A DNA stretch of 64,000 bases from Trichosphaerium sp. ATCC 40318 (taxonomy: Eukaryota > Discosea > Flabellinia > Trichosidae), in contig JALMLS010000520.1 of the NCBI GenBank assembly GCA_038496445.1, forward strand, positions 124,001 to 188,000, in the 5' to 3' direction. The translations under genes and the position numbers were made by a program. Positions 1-12,345 of this stretch are shown here, piece by piece. Below the pieces are notes generated by a model, which was not told the DNA's origin, ran no database searches, and was given only the letters and a program-made list of their open reading frames with translations. Position 1 is the first letter of the stretch. Every line of letters begins with the position of its first letter.

Positions 1-1916
1 TTCGCAGACGAAAGTATAGTTCTTTTTGTATTCATTATTTGTTGCAAAATACCGATTGTGTAGTGCCAATGACTTATTTCCTATGATAGTATATTAGAAA
101 GTATTAGTTGGATACTATCTTACCCATATTTCTATCAACATACTCCATGCCATGCCTACAAGACAAACAAAGTAAATGACCAAGATACAAATTTTTAAAG
201 AAGAAAAAAAAAAGAACATACGGAAAAATAGCTGGCGTAGGTTCCCAAAGAGTGACGCCAGCGCCATTGCCTTTGTAATACCACCAAGAATCTATGTACA
301 TTATTTAATTAGTACTGGAACAGAAGGAGACATGTTAAAGACGCAAAACTAACCGAATTGGTAACTGTGTACAGGAACATTCGTTTTGGTGATGTAGTCA
401 TAGACAGCAATCATAGTGTCTTCGTAGTTTTTACTTATTAAAGTAGTTAGAATCAAAAAAAGGGCGATATGATACAAGGTACTTTGGTTCTGTGACATAG
501 TAGTAGTAAGCGCCGTTGTCGGTCCAATAACTGAGGTACTACAAAAGAAAGTCGGTTTTGTTTACATTGGCGGGTGTTCTGCTAACGTACTTGAATGAGT
601 TTATCGCCGTCATCTTCAATTCGTTTTTTCTCATGTTCATCCAACAGTATAGAACCCCATTTGTACATATTGGAGTTCACACCATGGCCACCTGGAGAGG
701 AAAATATAAGATTAAAATAGGTATTATAGACTTACCAACAATAACTGTTGTGTATTTGAAACCCGCTGGTATCTCATTAACAGTTCCCATAGGTCCTAAA
801 TATGTACCTTACTATTTATTAAAAGAAATCAACCCCATACCGTTAGCAAAAACACCATCAAGTTGCGTTGAGATGGTGCTACCACCAATCATAAAGTTAT
901 CTAGTGGAGAAAAAATAACATTTCTGAGAGTCGTATTATAAATCATTACAGGTCCTGAGTGTGACATAAGTACATATACGTATAAGTGTAGTAACCAATG
1001 TACCTCCGCTGATGTTTTCAATATCCTCAGGATTATGGAATCGTCCCACTTGACCTGTTGCGGTTCTGTTCATAAATGTAAAATAGTTGAAGGCCGTTTT
1101 AGCTTCAAAGGAAGGAAAACTCATCATCACCTTAAAGAAGTCCTATCAAAACACTTGTTAATTGTTTCTGTATGTGTACGTCTTTATTATCCCCAGAGCT
1201 GCTATGCGAAGCGCCCTTTGGTAAGGATTGTATACATTTTATCACTTCCGTGTCCTGATACTGTTGGAACTGATTTGGGGTTAATACGTGAAAAAGTCTT
1301 CAAGAGTTTTACCTCCGTGATGTAAGGTGTGCCATCGCCTGTCCATGAAAGCGTAGTAGAATCATATGAACCCAGCTTATCACGTCCCTGACGAGAAGAT
1401 GTTAAAAATCACGTGATACATGATAGATGTCAAGCGTATTACGTACCGTTCCCTTTTGTACGCTTAAAAGCGCGAGAGAGCCATCTGCGCTCTTGTACCT
1501 ATAAAATTGTCAAAACATGTAAAATAGAAATACAACTTTTCGTTGGAATATCTTGAAGAACATTCCGAACACTTAAAATAGTTTTTTGGAAGGTGTATGT
1601 ATCACGTAACGCAACACGTGATTTCGAACGAAACAATGCTAAAAAATAAACCGAAAAGTTTTTTGTTTTTACGCGCTACCATTTCCCTTCTGAATGAAAA
1701 GCAGCACCGGCACCAGTTAACCATACTGTGTTATCAACCAATAACGAATAATCACCTGTCTTTTCATCTACGTCCATTCGAAACGTATTACCAGCCACTA
1801 TTGAGGGTTAGGTTATTTTTAATAACCGAAAGGGTGTTGTGGGGCGCACGTGCTACAGAAATCGAGCATAGTAACAGTAATAATAGTGTAACCGCATAAA
1901 AGCTATGAGATAGCAT
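1..1916 (-). CDS. secreted glycosidase-like protein, 3' end outside window
   Basis: Multi-exon gene whose 3' part lies beyond the left edge. The first ATG opens a signal peptide with a run of leucines (MLSHSFYAV then seven L, then CSISVA). A roughly 50-nt intron starting GTGCGC follows it and restores the frame. Later exons, each closed by GT...AG introns, give GNTFRMDVDEKTGDYSLL, YKSADGSLALLSVQKGTG, GGHGVNSNMYKWGSIL, YLSYWTDNGAYYYY, DSWWYYKGNGAGVTLWEP and GMEYVDRN. The W/Y/D-rich blocks recall, from memory, an uncharacterised family of secreted eukaryotic proteins that looks like a TIM-barrel glycoside hydrolase. Catalytic residues cannot be assigned. Likely secreted or lysosomal. The start is supported by the signal peptide; the enzyme role is inference. 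It is divergent from the F-box/LRR gene on its right. Confidence 0.6.
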
Positions 1917-2076
1917 CAGTAGTAATGCCTCAAATATATTTTGGCCACGTGTTTACATACTTTGACTTCTCGCTTCGCTTTATTGTCTGTGACAAAGTTG
2001 TTACTTTGAGACAACGTGGGACTATACATTAGACAATATTGTGGGTTTGATTTACTACGTTAAAACTTCAACGGAA

Positions 2077-2907
2077 ATGTCTAAAGAGCTTACTGGACCA
2101 TCATTCCAGTTACCGCCAGAGACATTAGTACATGTTTTCAGATTTTTAACCAAAAACCAACGCATCAAGGCTTCTAGAGTCTCTCATTTATTTAATGACA
2201 TCATTCGCCATATTGTTGGTCTAAACGGTCTACTTTTAAGATCATCGTTAGATTGTCGGTTTCTCAAACAAAGTCCCTTGCTAAAGAACACGTGGATTTA
2301 TTTTGATCTTGGAGTCAAACTAGAAACACATGACGCAGCTTGCCTTCAAGGTGTTCACAGTATAAGCTTTAAAACTACATTTATTACAGACAGATGTATC
2401 CTTGAATTAGTTCGAGGAGGACATAGCATTCACGAGATAAACCTGGAATTTACAGATATAACAGATGTTTCATTGAAAGCTCTTAAAGACGTCCATACTA
2501 TCGATATTGCGTTTTGCCATAATATTACAGTTGAAGGAATAAAGGCACTCAAAGATGTTCATGACATTCACCTTAGAAACCCAAAAAAGTCATGGCTCCA
2601 ATATCTTGGCAATGTAAATACAGTTCGTATTAGTGGTGGATCATCAATAACAGATGAAGCAATATCATTCTTGACAAATGTTAGAAATCTTTACCTAAAA
2701 AGGACAGTGAACATTACAGACTCAGGTTTAAAGACCTTGGTAAATCTCGAACATCTTAGCTTGGAGGATTGTTCCTTTCACATAACAAACTCTTGTTTAA
2801 AGTACTTAACGTCTTTGAAAAGAATTGCGATCGTTAGAGGTACCAAGATTACTTATCAAGCTGTTGAATCTTTGGGAATAATATGGGTTTCTGGTGAATC
2901 CAATTAA
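2077..2907 (+). CDS. F-box / leucine-rich repeat protein (first copy)
   Basis: Intronless 276-aa protein. Residues about 10-48 form an F-box-like segment (FQLPPETLVHVFRFLTKNQR, then RASRVSHLFNDIIRHIV-type helices), the part that binds Skp1 in SCF ubiquitin ligases. The rest is LRRs of the AMN1/FBXL type, about 23 residues each, with VHTIDIAFCHNITVEGIKAL and NITDSGLKTL as typical units. The repeats are more diverged from each other than in the two other F-box/LRR genes at 6.9 kb and 22.9 kb, so this looks like an older or less homogenised copy. I chose the ATG just before SKELTG because no upstream in-frame ATG exists. It lacks the helical N-terminal exon seen in the other two copies. Likely a substrate adaptor; the target is unknown. 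Confidence 0.75.
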   Translation: MSKELTGPSFQLPPETLVHVFRFLTKNQRIKASRVSHLFNDIIRHIVGLNGLLLRSSLDCRFLKQSPLLKNTWIYFDLGVKLETHDAACLQGVHSISFKTTFITDRCILELVRGGHSIHEINLEFTDITDVSLKALKDVHTIDIAFCHNITVEGIKALKDVHDIHLRNPKKSWLQYLGNVNTVRISGGSSITDEAISFLTNVRNLYLKRTVNITDSGLKTLVNLEHLSLEDCSFHITNSCLKYLTSLKRIAIVRGTKITYQAVESLGIIWVSGESN

Positions 2908-4251
2908 AGTATCTTTACACAACCAATTTCTGCAGGCTTAGTAAACGCATCAGGTAAATAAAATCTGGCTTCATTTTTGCAATCACGTTTTTTGCTTTCA
3001 GCGCGTGGTTTAAAACACTTGACGTAACAATCACTTTTATCACTTTTTTTGGAATAATTGCAAGCCCAGAAAGGTTTAGATAAGGTGGTGCAGTAGTGTT
3101 TGGCATTAAGTAATTCCTAATGCAACATGAAGAGAGTTAAATTTTAGGAGCAGTCCTTCTCTTGTAGAGATGTTACCAGTAAACCGGTCTTTGCAAAAAA
3201 TAAAAAATTTGGTCTAAGTCGAAGTCGTTTTTGAGTCGAAAATCACAGTAATTTCTTAAGGAGTGAAACAGCAGGTCCACCTCTCAAACGAGAACACTCA
3301 AGGCATGTACGTGTTTACATCTGGTAATGTAGTAGACATGGAGAGAAGAGTGCAACGCATTTTTAACTACTTTGTGTTTTTCTCCTTCACTTCAAGACAA
3401 TTGGTTCAAACTGTACCCTGGTTATTCCGCTAAAGGCCAGTTGTTAGAGGAAGTTGTATCCACGAAAATATTTCGTATGGTTTGTTTGTTTGGTTTCTTT
3501 ATTTATGATTGAATTTACAAAGAACTTTTCTAGAATAAGACATTGCTTATTTCCGGGTGTAGTTTGCCCGCAACAAGAACTTCTCTGGCCATGAAATGAA
3601 ACCACCTTTTATGGTCGCCCGTAAGCACACAACGCGGATCATTGGTGGAACAAACACCTTCACCATCTTTCGACTGCGGGGAGTAATAAAAAACCCACTC
3701 CTATTCGTGGGAAATAATAAAAGGGTCACCCCATTAACCCGACCTGTCATTACAGTTCGAAAAAAGGGATCTGTGGGAATGTATCAAACAGTCCGTCTCT
3801 CACCTACCTTTTTACAAACCAAGAAACTTCAAGAGAAGTTGCTATGGTCGAAAAAGTTTGAGAACCGTCGTATGGTGTGATTACAGATTTTCTTCCTCAC
3901 AAGCGTGACCTTTTTGATAGTCGCCAGTTACACCCTGACACGAAAAAACAAGTATGTGTACCGCATAGTGAGTCGGTTCTTGTTTAGAGAGCATACCGCA
4001 GTACGGCGACTTTTAGGCTTTTTAAGACATGACAAGTCCTCGTGAATAATATTACCTGAATGAGATTACACGAGAAATCACGTGCTCTCAAACCATGTTA
4101 TCTAGCTAATTTACGTTTTTTAAGCGATTCTTGACCCATACTCAACATTTCGAACCTCCTGAACTTCTCATGAAAACCGAACTTTTTTCAGCTGAAATAA
4201 GTAATTATTGCTTTTTTAGTACACCCCAGCAGCGTCAAAAGCGCTTGCAAG
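2908..4251. other. intergenic stretch, no gene I can support
   Basis: AT-rich sequence. A 94-codon open frame on the plus strand at 3596-3880 is basic and resembles nothing I know. A 63-codon frame on the minus strand at 2915-3106 is amphipathic and also unrecognised. Neither has introns or family motifs. One CACGTG site lies near 4079. Confidence 0.4.
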
Positions 4252-6528
4252 ATGAGCACCAAACCACTTCCGCTACCGTACGGCGATCTTAAAAGAGATG
4301 TGAGGCAAAATGGCATGGGAGATGACCGTCTTACGCCTTATCAATGGGCTAAAGTGCTAGAGACTATATACGGCAGAGCGCAAAGGCAAGAGAAAGGTGG
4401 AGAAATTGTATACTATGGCGTCCAAAGCCCCCGTAAAGGCTCAGGAGAGTTCATAATGAAAGTAAAATCAGCTCCCATGAAGTGTTACACAGTATCACAC
4501 TTTTGTCATGAAAAAACAGCTACTACGCACCGAGTTGAACGAAAGGATAACGTTGTAACTTCTATCGGCCCATACAACATCACAGTGCAAAATAATCAAG
4601 TTTTGGTTAACAACGTGGAGATTGGGGTTGATACTACCGATTTGACAGGAATTCTACCAGATAGTGCGTAGTAGCCTCATTTTATAGCGTTAGTGCTAAC
4701 TTTTATTTCTAATAAAGCCCAACACGTTGTATTTCTCTGGGATCAACATAAATGGGATCCTCTTGCGCATGTTAATAAGTTGTGGTATCGTGCTCTGTTG
4801 TACAGCAAAATATACAAAAGATTTGACAAAGAACCTAATGGACTGGAGACAAAAGGCTTCTACATCTCAAAGAGCGGCCGATTATTAAAGTTCTTTGATT
4901 ATGACCACTCAAACCTTCGCGTGCTCCTTCAGTTTCGTAACCAGAAGATCTACAGGAACGAGTATCCGGCTAGGAAGTTGCCTGGGTTTAAATCGACTGA
5001 CTACGAGGCCAATAAATCAGTCTATGGCTTTAACCCACGTCATCTTTTGGACGCGTGTTATTGGAGGTATTTCCAAAACGCATTGAGTCGTTTTAACTTG
5101 GAGTACGATATAAATGATCCAAACTATCAAGAAGGTCAGTTTGTCTCTGGTGTACGCGAAAGTATGCAAGGATGCAGGTAAATGACAATACGGTTTTATT
5201 TGATTTAACATCTACGCGAACCATTTCGTCTACGCACATGTTTTTGATTTATTTACTCACTCGAGTAGCTGATATTTTACTTTTTTTCCTTTTTTTTTCT
5301 CAAAAATAAAGTACTTATTGTTTCTTATAGAGTCGTTGCAGCAGATGTTATTACCAAAGGATGTGATGGTGGTATATCAAAGCATAGTATTGAGACAATG
5401 TGGTGGGATTACATGCGCGAGTGCGACGAATCAGAACCTTTCGTTGAAGAGATGCATAAACTTGTTGCACCTGCACACCTAGCATCAAAAAGCTATAAAG
5501 GATGTATTCTCATGCGTACTCAAATCTTAGTCACTTCTACGTTTTATCATCGTCTTTGCAAAGAGGAGAACCTAAAGCTTACATTTTACCTTAAAACCAA
5601 GCGAGACATGCTTGGAGGTAAAATATCGAACAAAGAACTCGTACAAATGAATGAAGTACATCCTAAGGATGCTCTTACAGCAAACAAGAGCAACATTACA
5701 AAGATAAACATGATAGTAAAGGATCTCAACGAGAAATACAGTTTTCAAGGACCTAAAATTAAAAAAGCGAAGTTTGCTATTATGATGGGTTTACATGGAG
5801 TTTCTACGATGAATCATCCTTATGGTGTCCTTGAAGGCAAAGCTATTGTAATATTAGAAGAGAAAGGGTTAATCGAAAAATCAGTTGTTGAAGCTAAGGT
5901 AGCAGAAGAAGAAGATGGTGGTAATGACAACGAAGGTGCTGCCGATGCACCTTATGAGCAGTCTCAGAGAAGAAAAGATTTAGAGGAAACACAAACTGCT
6001 AGACAATTCTTCCATGACTACTGGATGTGTAAGCACGTGTCTAGAGGCCCACCAAAAGGTCCTGACTTTAAAAACGATAAAGTAGACGTAGACCAGCCAT
6101 ATCCTTTCACACCTGAAGAGTTCGACAAGTTCACTGAAATCCCTGAAATAACTGGCGAAGATTCTGATGAAAGTATTCAAAACAAAGTTAACTCTATGTA
6201 TCGAAAAGAAGAGACACAAGAGTTTTATTATTATACACCATTCCCAGAAGCTTATAGATACAGAGACGGAGAGTTGAAACGTACTACTAAAGCAGATGTA
6301 CACAACGAGAGAATGAGAGAGCTCGGTAGGAAGAGGCAGGAAGAGCGTAGAAAAATAGATGAAAAGATGGCAGCATTACGAGCAGAGAAACAAAATAAGG
6401 CCCCACCTCCACAGGCAAAACCCAGTAAAACCGATTCTAAGCCAGTCAGTGGTAAGAAGAGTAAGAAAGATAAGAAAAAGAAGGACAAGAAGGATAAGAA
6501 AGCCAAAAAGAAAAAGAGTAAAAAGTAA
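4252..6528 (+). CDS. unrecognised 689-aa protein with acidic and lysine-rich tail
   Basis: Three exons, 4252-4663, 4718-5177 and 5331-6528, join in frame (412+460+1198 nt). The first intron is 54 nt (GTGCGTAG...AAAG); the second is 153 nt with a pyrimidine-rich 3' end. The protein is globular to about residue 420, with WDQHKWDPLAHVNKLWYR, GFYISKSGRLLKFFDYDHSN and NPRHLLDACYWRYF. A charged middle follows (VAEEEDGGNDNEGA), then a final tail of nearly pure lysine/aspartate (KKSKKDKKKKDKKDKKAKKK). No signal peptide or membrane segment is visible. Such tails are common in nucleolar or RNA-associated proteins, but that is only a hint. I do not recognise the core and assign no function. The two 5' open frames could be mistaken for separate genes; the phase match argues for one gene. 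Confidence 0.7.
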
Positions 6529-6919
6529 TACCAAGCTACAACGATACATTCCCCAATAAACAATTTTAATTCTTGTCAACCACTTATAAATCTCAACGTT
6601 TGGTTTTTTTTCATAGATATAAATCACTGTCAAGATTACGGCGTGGTCTTCCCGAAACTGTTTTAATGTAAAAAAACACTAACTGTGGTTGTTGGTATTA
6701 GTTCTTTGAGCTTAGTCACTATGGGTATTGAGTTGTTGAAAGTTTAATTCTCATGCTAGCTCTGTCAGTCGTAGTATGAGGCGTAGAAGGTAAAGGTTAT
6801 GAGTACAGATGAAGTAAAAATGTGATTTAATACGATAATATTATTATAAGCATTCTTTTAATCATTAAGCCTCGTCGCTCCAGTAAAAACTTACGCATTT
6901 AATAAAACCTGACCCAACT
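6529..6919. other. intergenic, 3' flank and promoter region
   Basis: AT-rich spacer between two plus-strand genes. It holds AATAAA-like sequence just after the upstream stop (near 6554). No ORF or repeat is visible. Confidence 0.4.
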
Positions 6920-8445
6920 ATGAGTTTCGCGTGCTTTTCAATAGAACAAGCGATTTCATACTACAGCAATACCCACGTGGAGAAATACAACATAATTAAA
7001 GAAAAACACAATGAAACATTTGTAAAACAACTTGAAAGTATCTTAAACGTTACAAACAAGCGCTTTCTTCAACAACTCGACGACCTTCTGTTCCAATACA
7101 ACGAAAGCATCGATAATACACTAACCCAGCACCCGACACAACCCGAGGACGTTAGTGAGCCTAAGATAAAACAAAAAAGAGTGCGTTCTAATAAATAACG
7201 TCAGGGGGGTCACTAATCTACAAAAAGGAGCAAGCCACAATTTGTACTGTTATAAATATTGTTGACTTCCCACCTGAAGTTATTTCGAATATACTAAGTC
7301 AAACAGATTCAGAGTCAAGGTTTTCTGTTGCTCAGTCATGTCATTTGATGGCTGCTATTATTCATGATGTTGTTGGTTATAAAGAAGTTTACCTTGAGAA
7401 TTATCTAGACATTCTAAAGCTACGACAGTACAAAGGGATAATGAATAATAGTAGAATCATAATTGAAGACTTCAGGCAGCGTACTTTGGCTTCTTTATTG
7501 TCTGGCTTTCGCTATATTGATGTAAAGTTTAGTGGTATTACTGATCATGATCTGGAAGAGCTTTCAGGAGTTCATTGTATTGATCTTTCTCTTTGTAACA
7601 GAATTACAGACAAGGGAAAATCTGCATTGAAAGGTGTTCGTGCCATTAACCTATCAGAGACTGCAGTGACAGATGAAGGTGTCAAAGCTCTTGCTGGCGT
7701 ACATACTATTGGCCTTAGTAACACTTCAGTTACAGATGAAGGTGTCAAATCACTTGCAGGTGTTCACAGTATTAATCTTAATGAGACGTCAGTTACAGAT
7801 ATAGGTATCAAAGCACTTGCAGGCGTACATACTATACAACTTTATAGCACTGCAGTAACAAATGAAGGTGTTAAAGCACTGAAAGGTGTACACACCATTG
7901 ATATTTCTTCCACTCCAATAACAGAGGAAGCCATCATAGCACTACAAGGTGTATATGCCATCAATCTATGTCAAACCCCAGTAACAGATAAAGGTATAAA
8001 GGCATTACAAAGCGTTCATATCATTAGCCTTGATGGCACTAAAGTTACAGATAAAGGTGTCAAATCACTTGCAGGTGTTCATACTATTCACCTATCAGAG
8101 ACTGCAGTGACAGATGAAGGTGTCAAAGCTCTTGCTGGTGTACATACCATTGACCTTAATAACACTTCAGTGACTGATGAAGGTGTTGAAGCACTTGCAG
8201 GTGTTCATACTATTCACCTTGCGGAGACATCAGTTACAGATAAAGGTATCAAAGCCGTTTGCAACGCTCGTACTCTATATGAAATATGTGTTGAGGGTTG
8301 TCAGGTCACAGATGAGTTTATTGACAACATATCAGAAGTGACCACTTCATATGAGTGTTGTCAACTACAGGTTGAGTATTGGGGAGATACTTTTTGGAGA
8401 TCTATAAACAACGAAAGGTCTGTTGCCAATATCAATAAATGTTGA
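6920..8445 (+). CDS. helical N-terminus / F-box / LRR protein (second copy)
   Basis: Two exons, 6920-7180 and 7228-8445, joined by a 47-nt intron (GTGCGTTC...AAAAAG) in phase 0, give 492 aa. Residues 1-87 are a charged helical domain (YYSNTHVEKYNIIKEKHNE). The second exon starts with an F-box-like stretch (IVDFPPEVISNILSQTDSES, then FSVAQSCHLMAAIIHDV). About 13 LRRs of 23 residues follow, very close in sequence to each other: GVHTIDLNNTSVTDEGVEAL and variants. Without the intron the F-box exon has no ATG, which is why I join it to the upstream exon. The third copy at 20.7-22.9 kb has the same plan. Likely SCF substrate adaptor; the near-identical repeats suggest recent expansion by unequal exchange. 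Confidence 0.8.
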
Positions 8446-9033
8446 ATAAATGTTGAAAAGATTTTTCTTTGAAACAATCTATATCGTTACCACTTGTAAA
8501 CGCATAAAGTGACAGCAGTTATTGAAAATAATACCAGAGTAGTGTAATTATTCTAGATGTTTGACATTGAATGCTGTAATTCAGCCATGACTTAACCTGG
8601 TAGGAATCACAGATTTCTTGTTCGCCACTCATTATGCTGCTCTGCCTCTGTTCAAGACTGTTGTTTTGAGAAGAATCATTGCCAGATCTTAAATCATTGT
8701 AGCATACAGTCTTGCGTTACTTCTCACATTTCCTGCGTGATTGGTGGATGACAGATGCCTCAATCTAGTTTACTTCAACTTTACTGTCATACAATTGAGG
8801 GATTCATTTAAATGATTCGGGACTACTAGTGATCTCTTTTTGTGTCCGTGATTTTCCGAGAGGATATAGCGCTATATCCTCAACTAGTGAATGACATTAA
8901 TAGTGTAGAAACTATACATATTATTTACTAGTGTCGGCTTGTAGTAGTTGAATTCCGTCTCCGGAATCTCAGTGAAAGGGTCCTTAAGCCACTATGGTTC
9001 TAAGTAAAGGTTAAATTTATCGGCACCAGCAAC
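8446..9033. other. intergenic with a long palindrome
   Basis: No coding signal. It holds a 22-bp perfect palindrome (separate entry) flanked by two copies of ACTAGTGA, at about 8825 and 8884. Confidence 0.45.
8860..8881. repeat. 22-bp perfect palindrome
   Basis: The 11-bp arm GAGGATATAGC is followed at once by its reverse complement. It could be a dimeric protein-binding site or an extruding cruciform. It lies about 150 bp upstream of the acyl-CoA synthetase start and about 415 bp downstream of the F-box/LRR stop. Confidence 0.8.
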
Positions 9034-12000
9034 ATGGTACGTTAGGTCTTTTAGCGCTCTTTTTCTTAACGTTGTAACTGTCAGGCACTACCAAAAGAAA
9101 AACTTGAAGCTCTTCAGAAACAGTTTGCAGTTTTTGATCAAGATGAACTACCAACGCCAGCGCAAGTCCAAGGAATATTTAAGGCGATTGGTACGTATAT
9201 TTATAGGCCAACAAAACCGTTCAAAAACTTCTTACGCTTTTTTAAAAGGCCAGGACATCCCTGAAGCCGCTGCGACGAATATGATAAACTACGTTAAGCA
9301 AGACAGAGAAAATGCTAAAAAATACCCTCTATTGAGCCCAGACGCGAAGATATCGAAAGGAGTCACTGGTACACTAATTAATAAGATGTTGATCTCCCTA
9401 TTAATACCAAACGACTTAGACGCTACAGAAACAGACTCTCCTATTATGCGCGATATTAACCATAACGATTGTTTATATTCTAAGCCAGAAGAAGTCGAGT
9501 ACGCCTTTAAACAAACCGAAAAAATGCGCTTGTTCGTTGGAATGTTCGTAACTCTTCTTTAGTGATAGATGGAAGGGTATTGAATCCATGGGACAGCTCT
9601 TCCTATGGGCTTGTAAGGAATACAAAGATATCAACTACGTTGGTGCGCTATTAACTGATTTTCGGCCGAAACAGTTCTTTTTGTTTACTTTTTCTTTAAG
9701 GCACCAGAGAAACTTTGGATGACGGTTCGCGAGGTGGTAAGTACCAAGAGTATAATGCTCTTTTGGTTATGTTACACCACGTGTCTAAAAGAATAGTGGA
9801 TGCTTAACGACAGGAGCAACGCAGGAGAGCAAATATTGATTAACGGTTTTTTTGTAGAATATAAATGGAAGACGTTTGGTGAATCTCTTGAACTTGTCAA
9901 AAATATAGGCGCAGGTATTATTGTTTTTTGTTAGGTATGTATTTGTAATCTTTGCTGCTATAGGTTTACAAGGGTTGATCGGCTTGAAAAAAGATGACTT
10001 TATTGGCGTCAACATGAAAACAAGAGAGGAATGGACACTCACTCGCGAAGTACTAGAACACAGACTTTTAAAAAGGATTGTCAACCTAACTGAATCTGTA
10101 GGCTAATCACCTCTACGGTTTAGTAACTGTAACACTGTATACATCGTATGGAGATGAAGCTTTCATTCATATCCTTAACCAAACTGAAGCTAAAGTTGTC
10201 ATTACTGGTGAGTGCGACACCTTGTATTGGAACACATGCTGATTTATATTAGAACGATTTGACACTATAAACAACTTAACTGAAAAGTGTCCTAACTTAA
10301 AGTACATCATTGTCGTTGGTGGTCTCACGGACGCTCAAAAAGCTGCTGCTAAAGTGAAAACGTTTACTTTTGAGGAAGTAGTAGCACATGGGAAAGCAAA
10401 TCCTGTTGAGTTTCCAAAAGATGTAGATCCATCGAAACCAGGGTTTATCTGTTACACCAGGTACATAGATATGAAAGGGTTCCATGTCTGACCATACTAT
10501 AGTGGAACTACTGGTACACCAAAGGGAGTAATGCATAGCCAAAAAACGCTTCTGTCTGTTATTAGCGGTTTACTGTCTAATTTGGCAGAAGGAAGACTTC
10601 CTCTTCCTGCTGGATCTGTTCACCTTGCTTTCTTACCACTTGCTCATGTGTATGAGATGGCACTAGAATCTGTTGCTGTTGGAAATGGTTGGTCTATTGC
10701 TTACTACCAAGGCAACCCATTAAAACTTCTGGAAGATGCTCAAGTAGCGAAACCCGCTTTGTTCACGGGTACTTACTTTGCGCGTTTTGTTGGATCTTGA
10801 TTCAAAAATTTTGTGTTCTGTACCTAATCGCTTTCATGACAAGCCGCAAATAGTGTTGATATCTAACTTTTTTGTAGGCGTTCCACGACTTCTCAACAAA
10901 ATCTACAACAATGGTACGATGGCTATCACTAAATTTTCATTGTGAGATTACTAATAGCAATGATAGTTGTTGCAGCTTCAAGCGGCTTGGAGGGCATGAA
11001 GAAAATCTTGGGAGGTATGGCTGTTGCCAGTAAGAAAAAAGGACTTGCAAAAGGAAGGATTCGCTCATTCTGGGATTTCATTGTATTCAACAAAGTCAAG
11101 AACATGTTGGGTGGTAATGTAAAGATAATGATAACAGCGTACGATGTATTTCCATTGAAATATCCAACTTTATTCTTAGTTCTGCACCTATTTCTGCCGC
11201 TGTGCTTGGGTTCATTCGTATGTATATCTGTTGTGATGTAAGTGTACACATGAACCATGCGTACATTTACGTTGTTTAGGTCAAAGAGTTTTACGGATTG
11301 TCTGAAGCTATTGGTACAGGCTCAGTTGATGTGGTATGTTCCAAATGCAAGATGCAAACAATTTTTTAATTTGTATTAGGATTTTGGTGGCGCTGGCGCT
11401 GTTGGTAAACCATTACCTAACATTGAAGTAAAACTCATAAGCGGTATGAAGTACAAAATTCGTTAACATCTAGCTAATTATCTGTTAGTACCTGAGATGA
11501 ACTACCTTGTTACGGACAAACCTCAACCAAGGTAGGCAAAATAGCTTCTTGGTTTTTTTTAACATAGTTTCAAGAGGTGAGATCTGCTTCCGTGGTCCTT
11601 CAGTAATGCTGGGATACTATAAAGAACCTGAAAGAACTAAAGCAGCCCTCGGAGAGGCACGTACTAATCTTCTAAAATCTTACAGCACGCCTTTTGTCTA
11701 AAGAAAATCAGGACGGATGGTTTAGATCCGGAGATATTGGAACATTTACAGCCAATGGAGCACTTCGTATTGTTGATAGACGAAAGAACATATTCAAATT
11801 GAGCCAAGGAGAATATGTATGCCCTGAAAAGTGTGAGAACATCTATGTGCATAGCCCATTTGTAGCTCAAAGGTAGTAGTAGCTTTACATATAAGGTGCG
11901 TTAGTTAAAGTTCTTTTTAGTTTGATATGGGGAAGCTCTCTCAAGAACTTTTGTGTTGCTACTATTGTTCTTGATCCTGAAGCAGTTGGTACATGGGCAA

Positions 12001-12345
12001 AGAAAAACAATATCGAAGGAAGTGTTGCGGATCTTTGTAAGAACGAAAAACTCAACGAAGCTGTTCTAGCTTCGATTGATCAAGTATCCAGAAAAGGTAA
12101 ATCAAATAGCCAAAAACAGTTTTCAAGTACTAATAACGCATCTTACAGCGGGCCTTAATGGATATGAGATTGCCAAGAAAGTAGTCCTTCTCAGTGAGCC
12201 ATTTTCTGTAGAGAATGGATTGTTGACGCCAACATTTAAGCTCAAGTGCGTATTGAACTATTGTGTTCGGGAAATCTAATGCGCCTATAGACGATTTGTT
12301 GCTCAACAAAAGTACATGGAAGTAATGAAGAGCCTCTATGATTAA
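9034..12345 (+). CDS. long-chain acyl-CoA synthetase with EF-hand-like N-terminus
   Basis: Activates long-chain fatty acids to acyl-CoA using ATP. Twenty-two exons can be followed: 9034-9036 (only the ATG), 9085-9190, 9249-9368, 9420-9531, 9569-9642, 9701-9736, 9858-9914, 9964-10049, 10102-10207, 10253-10460, 10503-10768, 10878-10913, 10976-11138, 11180-11237, 11280-11333, 11380-11443, 11489-11531, 11575-11660, 11704-11872, 11921-12096, 12149-12245, 12291-12345. The sum is 2175 nt, 724 aa plus stop. The AMP-binding signature YTSGTTGTPKG is near residue 300. Also seen are FLPLAHVYEM, EFYGLSEAIGTG, GYYKEPERTKAAL, DGWFRSGDIG and the hinge DRRKNIFKLSQGEYV. Residues 1-75 look like a degenerate calmodulin-like EF-hand pair (FAVFDQD, VQGIFKAIGQDIPEA, MINYVKQD). 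The exon starting at 11704 could instead start at 11686. Confidence 0.93.

Noticed and set aside
3596-3880. 94-codon basic plus-strand frame
   Set aside because: No family motif, no splice partner and overlapping antisense frame of similar length; insufficient support.
6252-6633. Hydrophobic minus-strand frames (leucine/phenylalanine rich)
   Set aside because: They are the antisense of the lysine-rich tail of the 4252-6528 gene.
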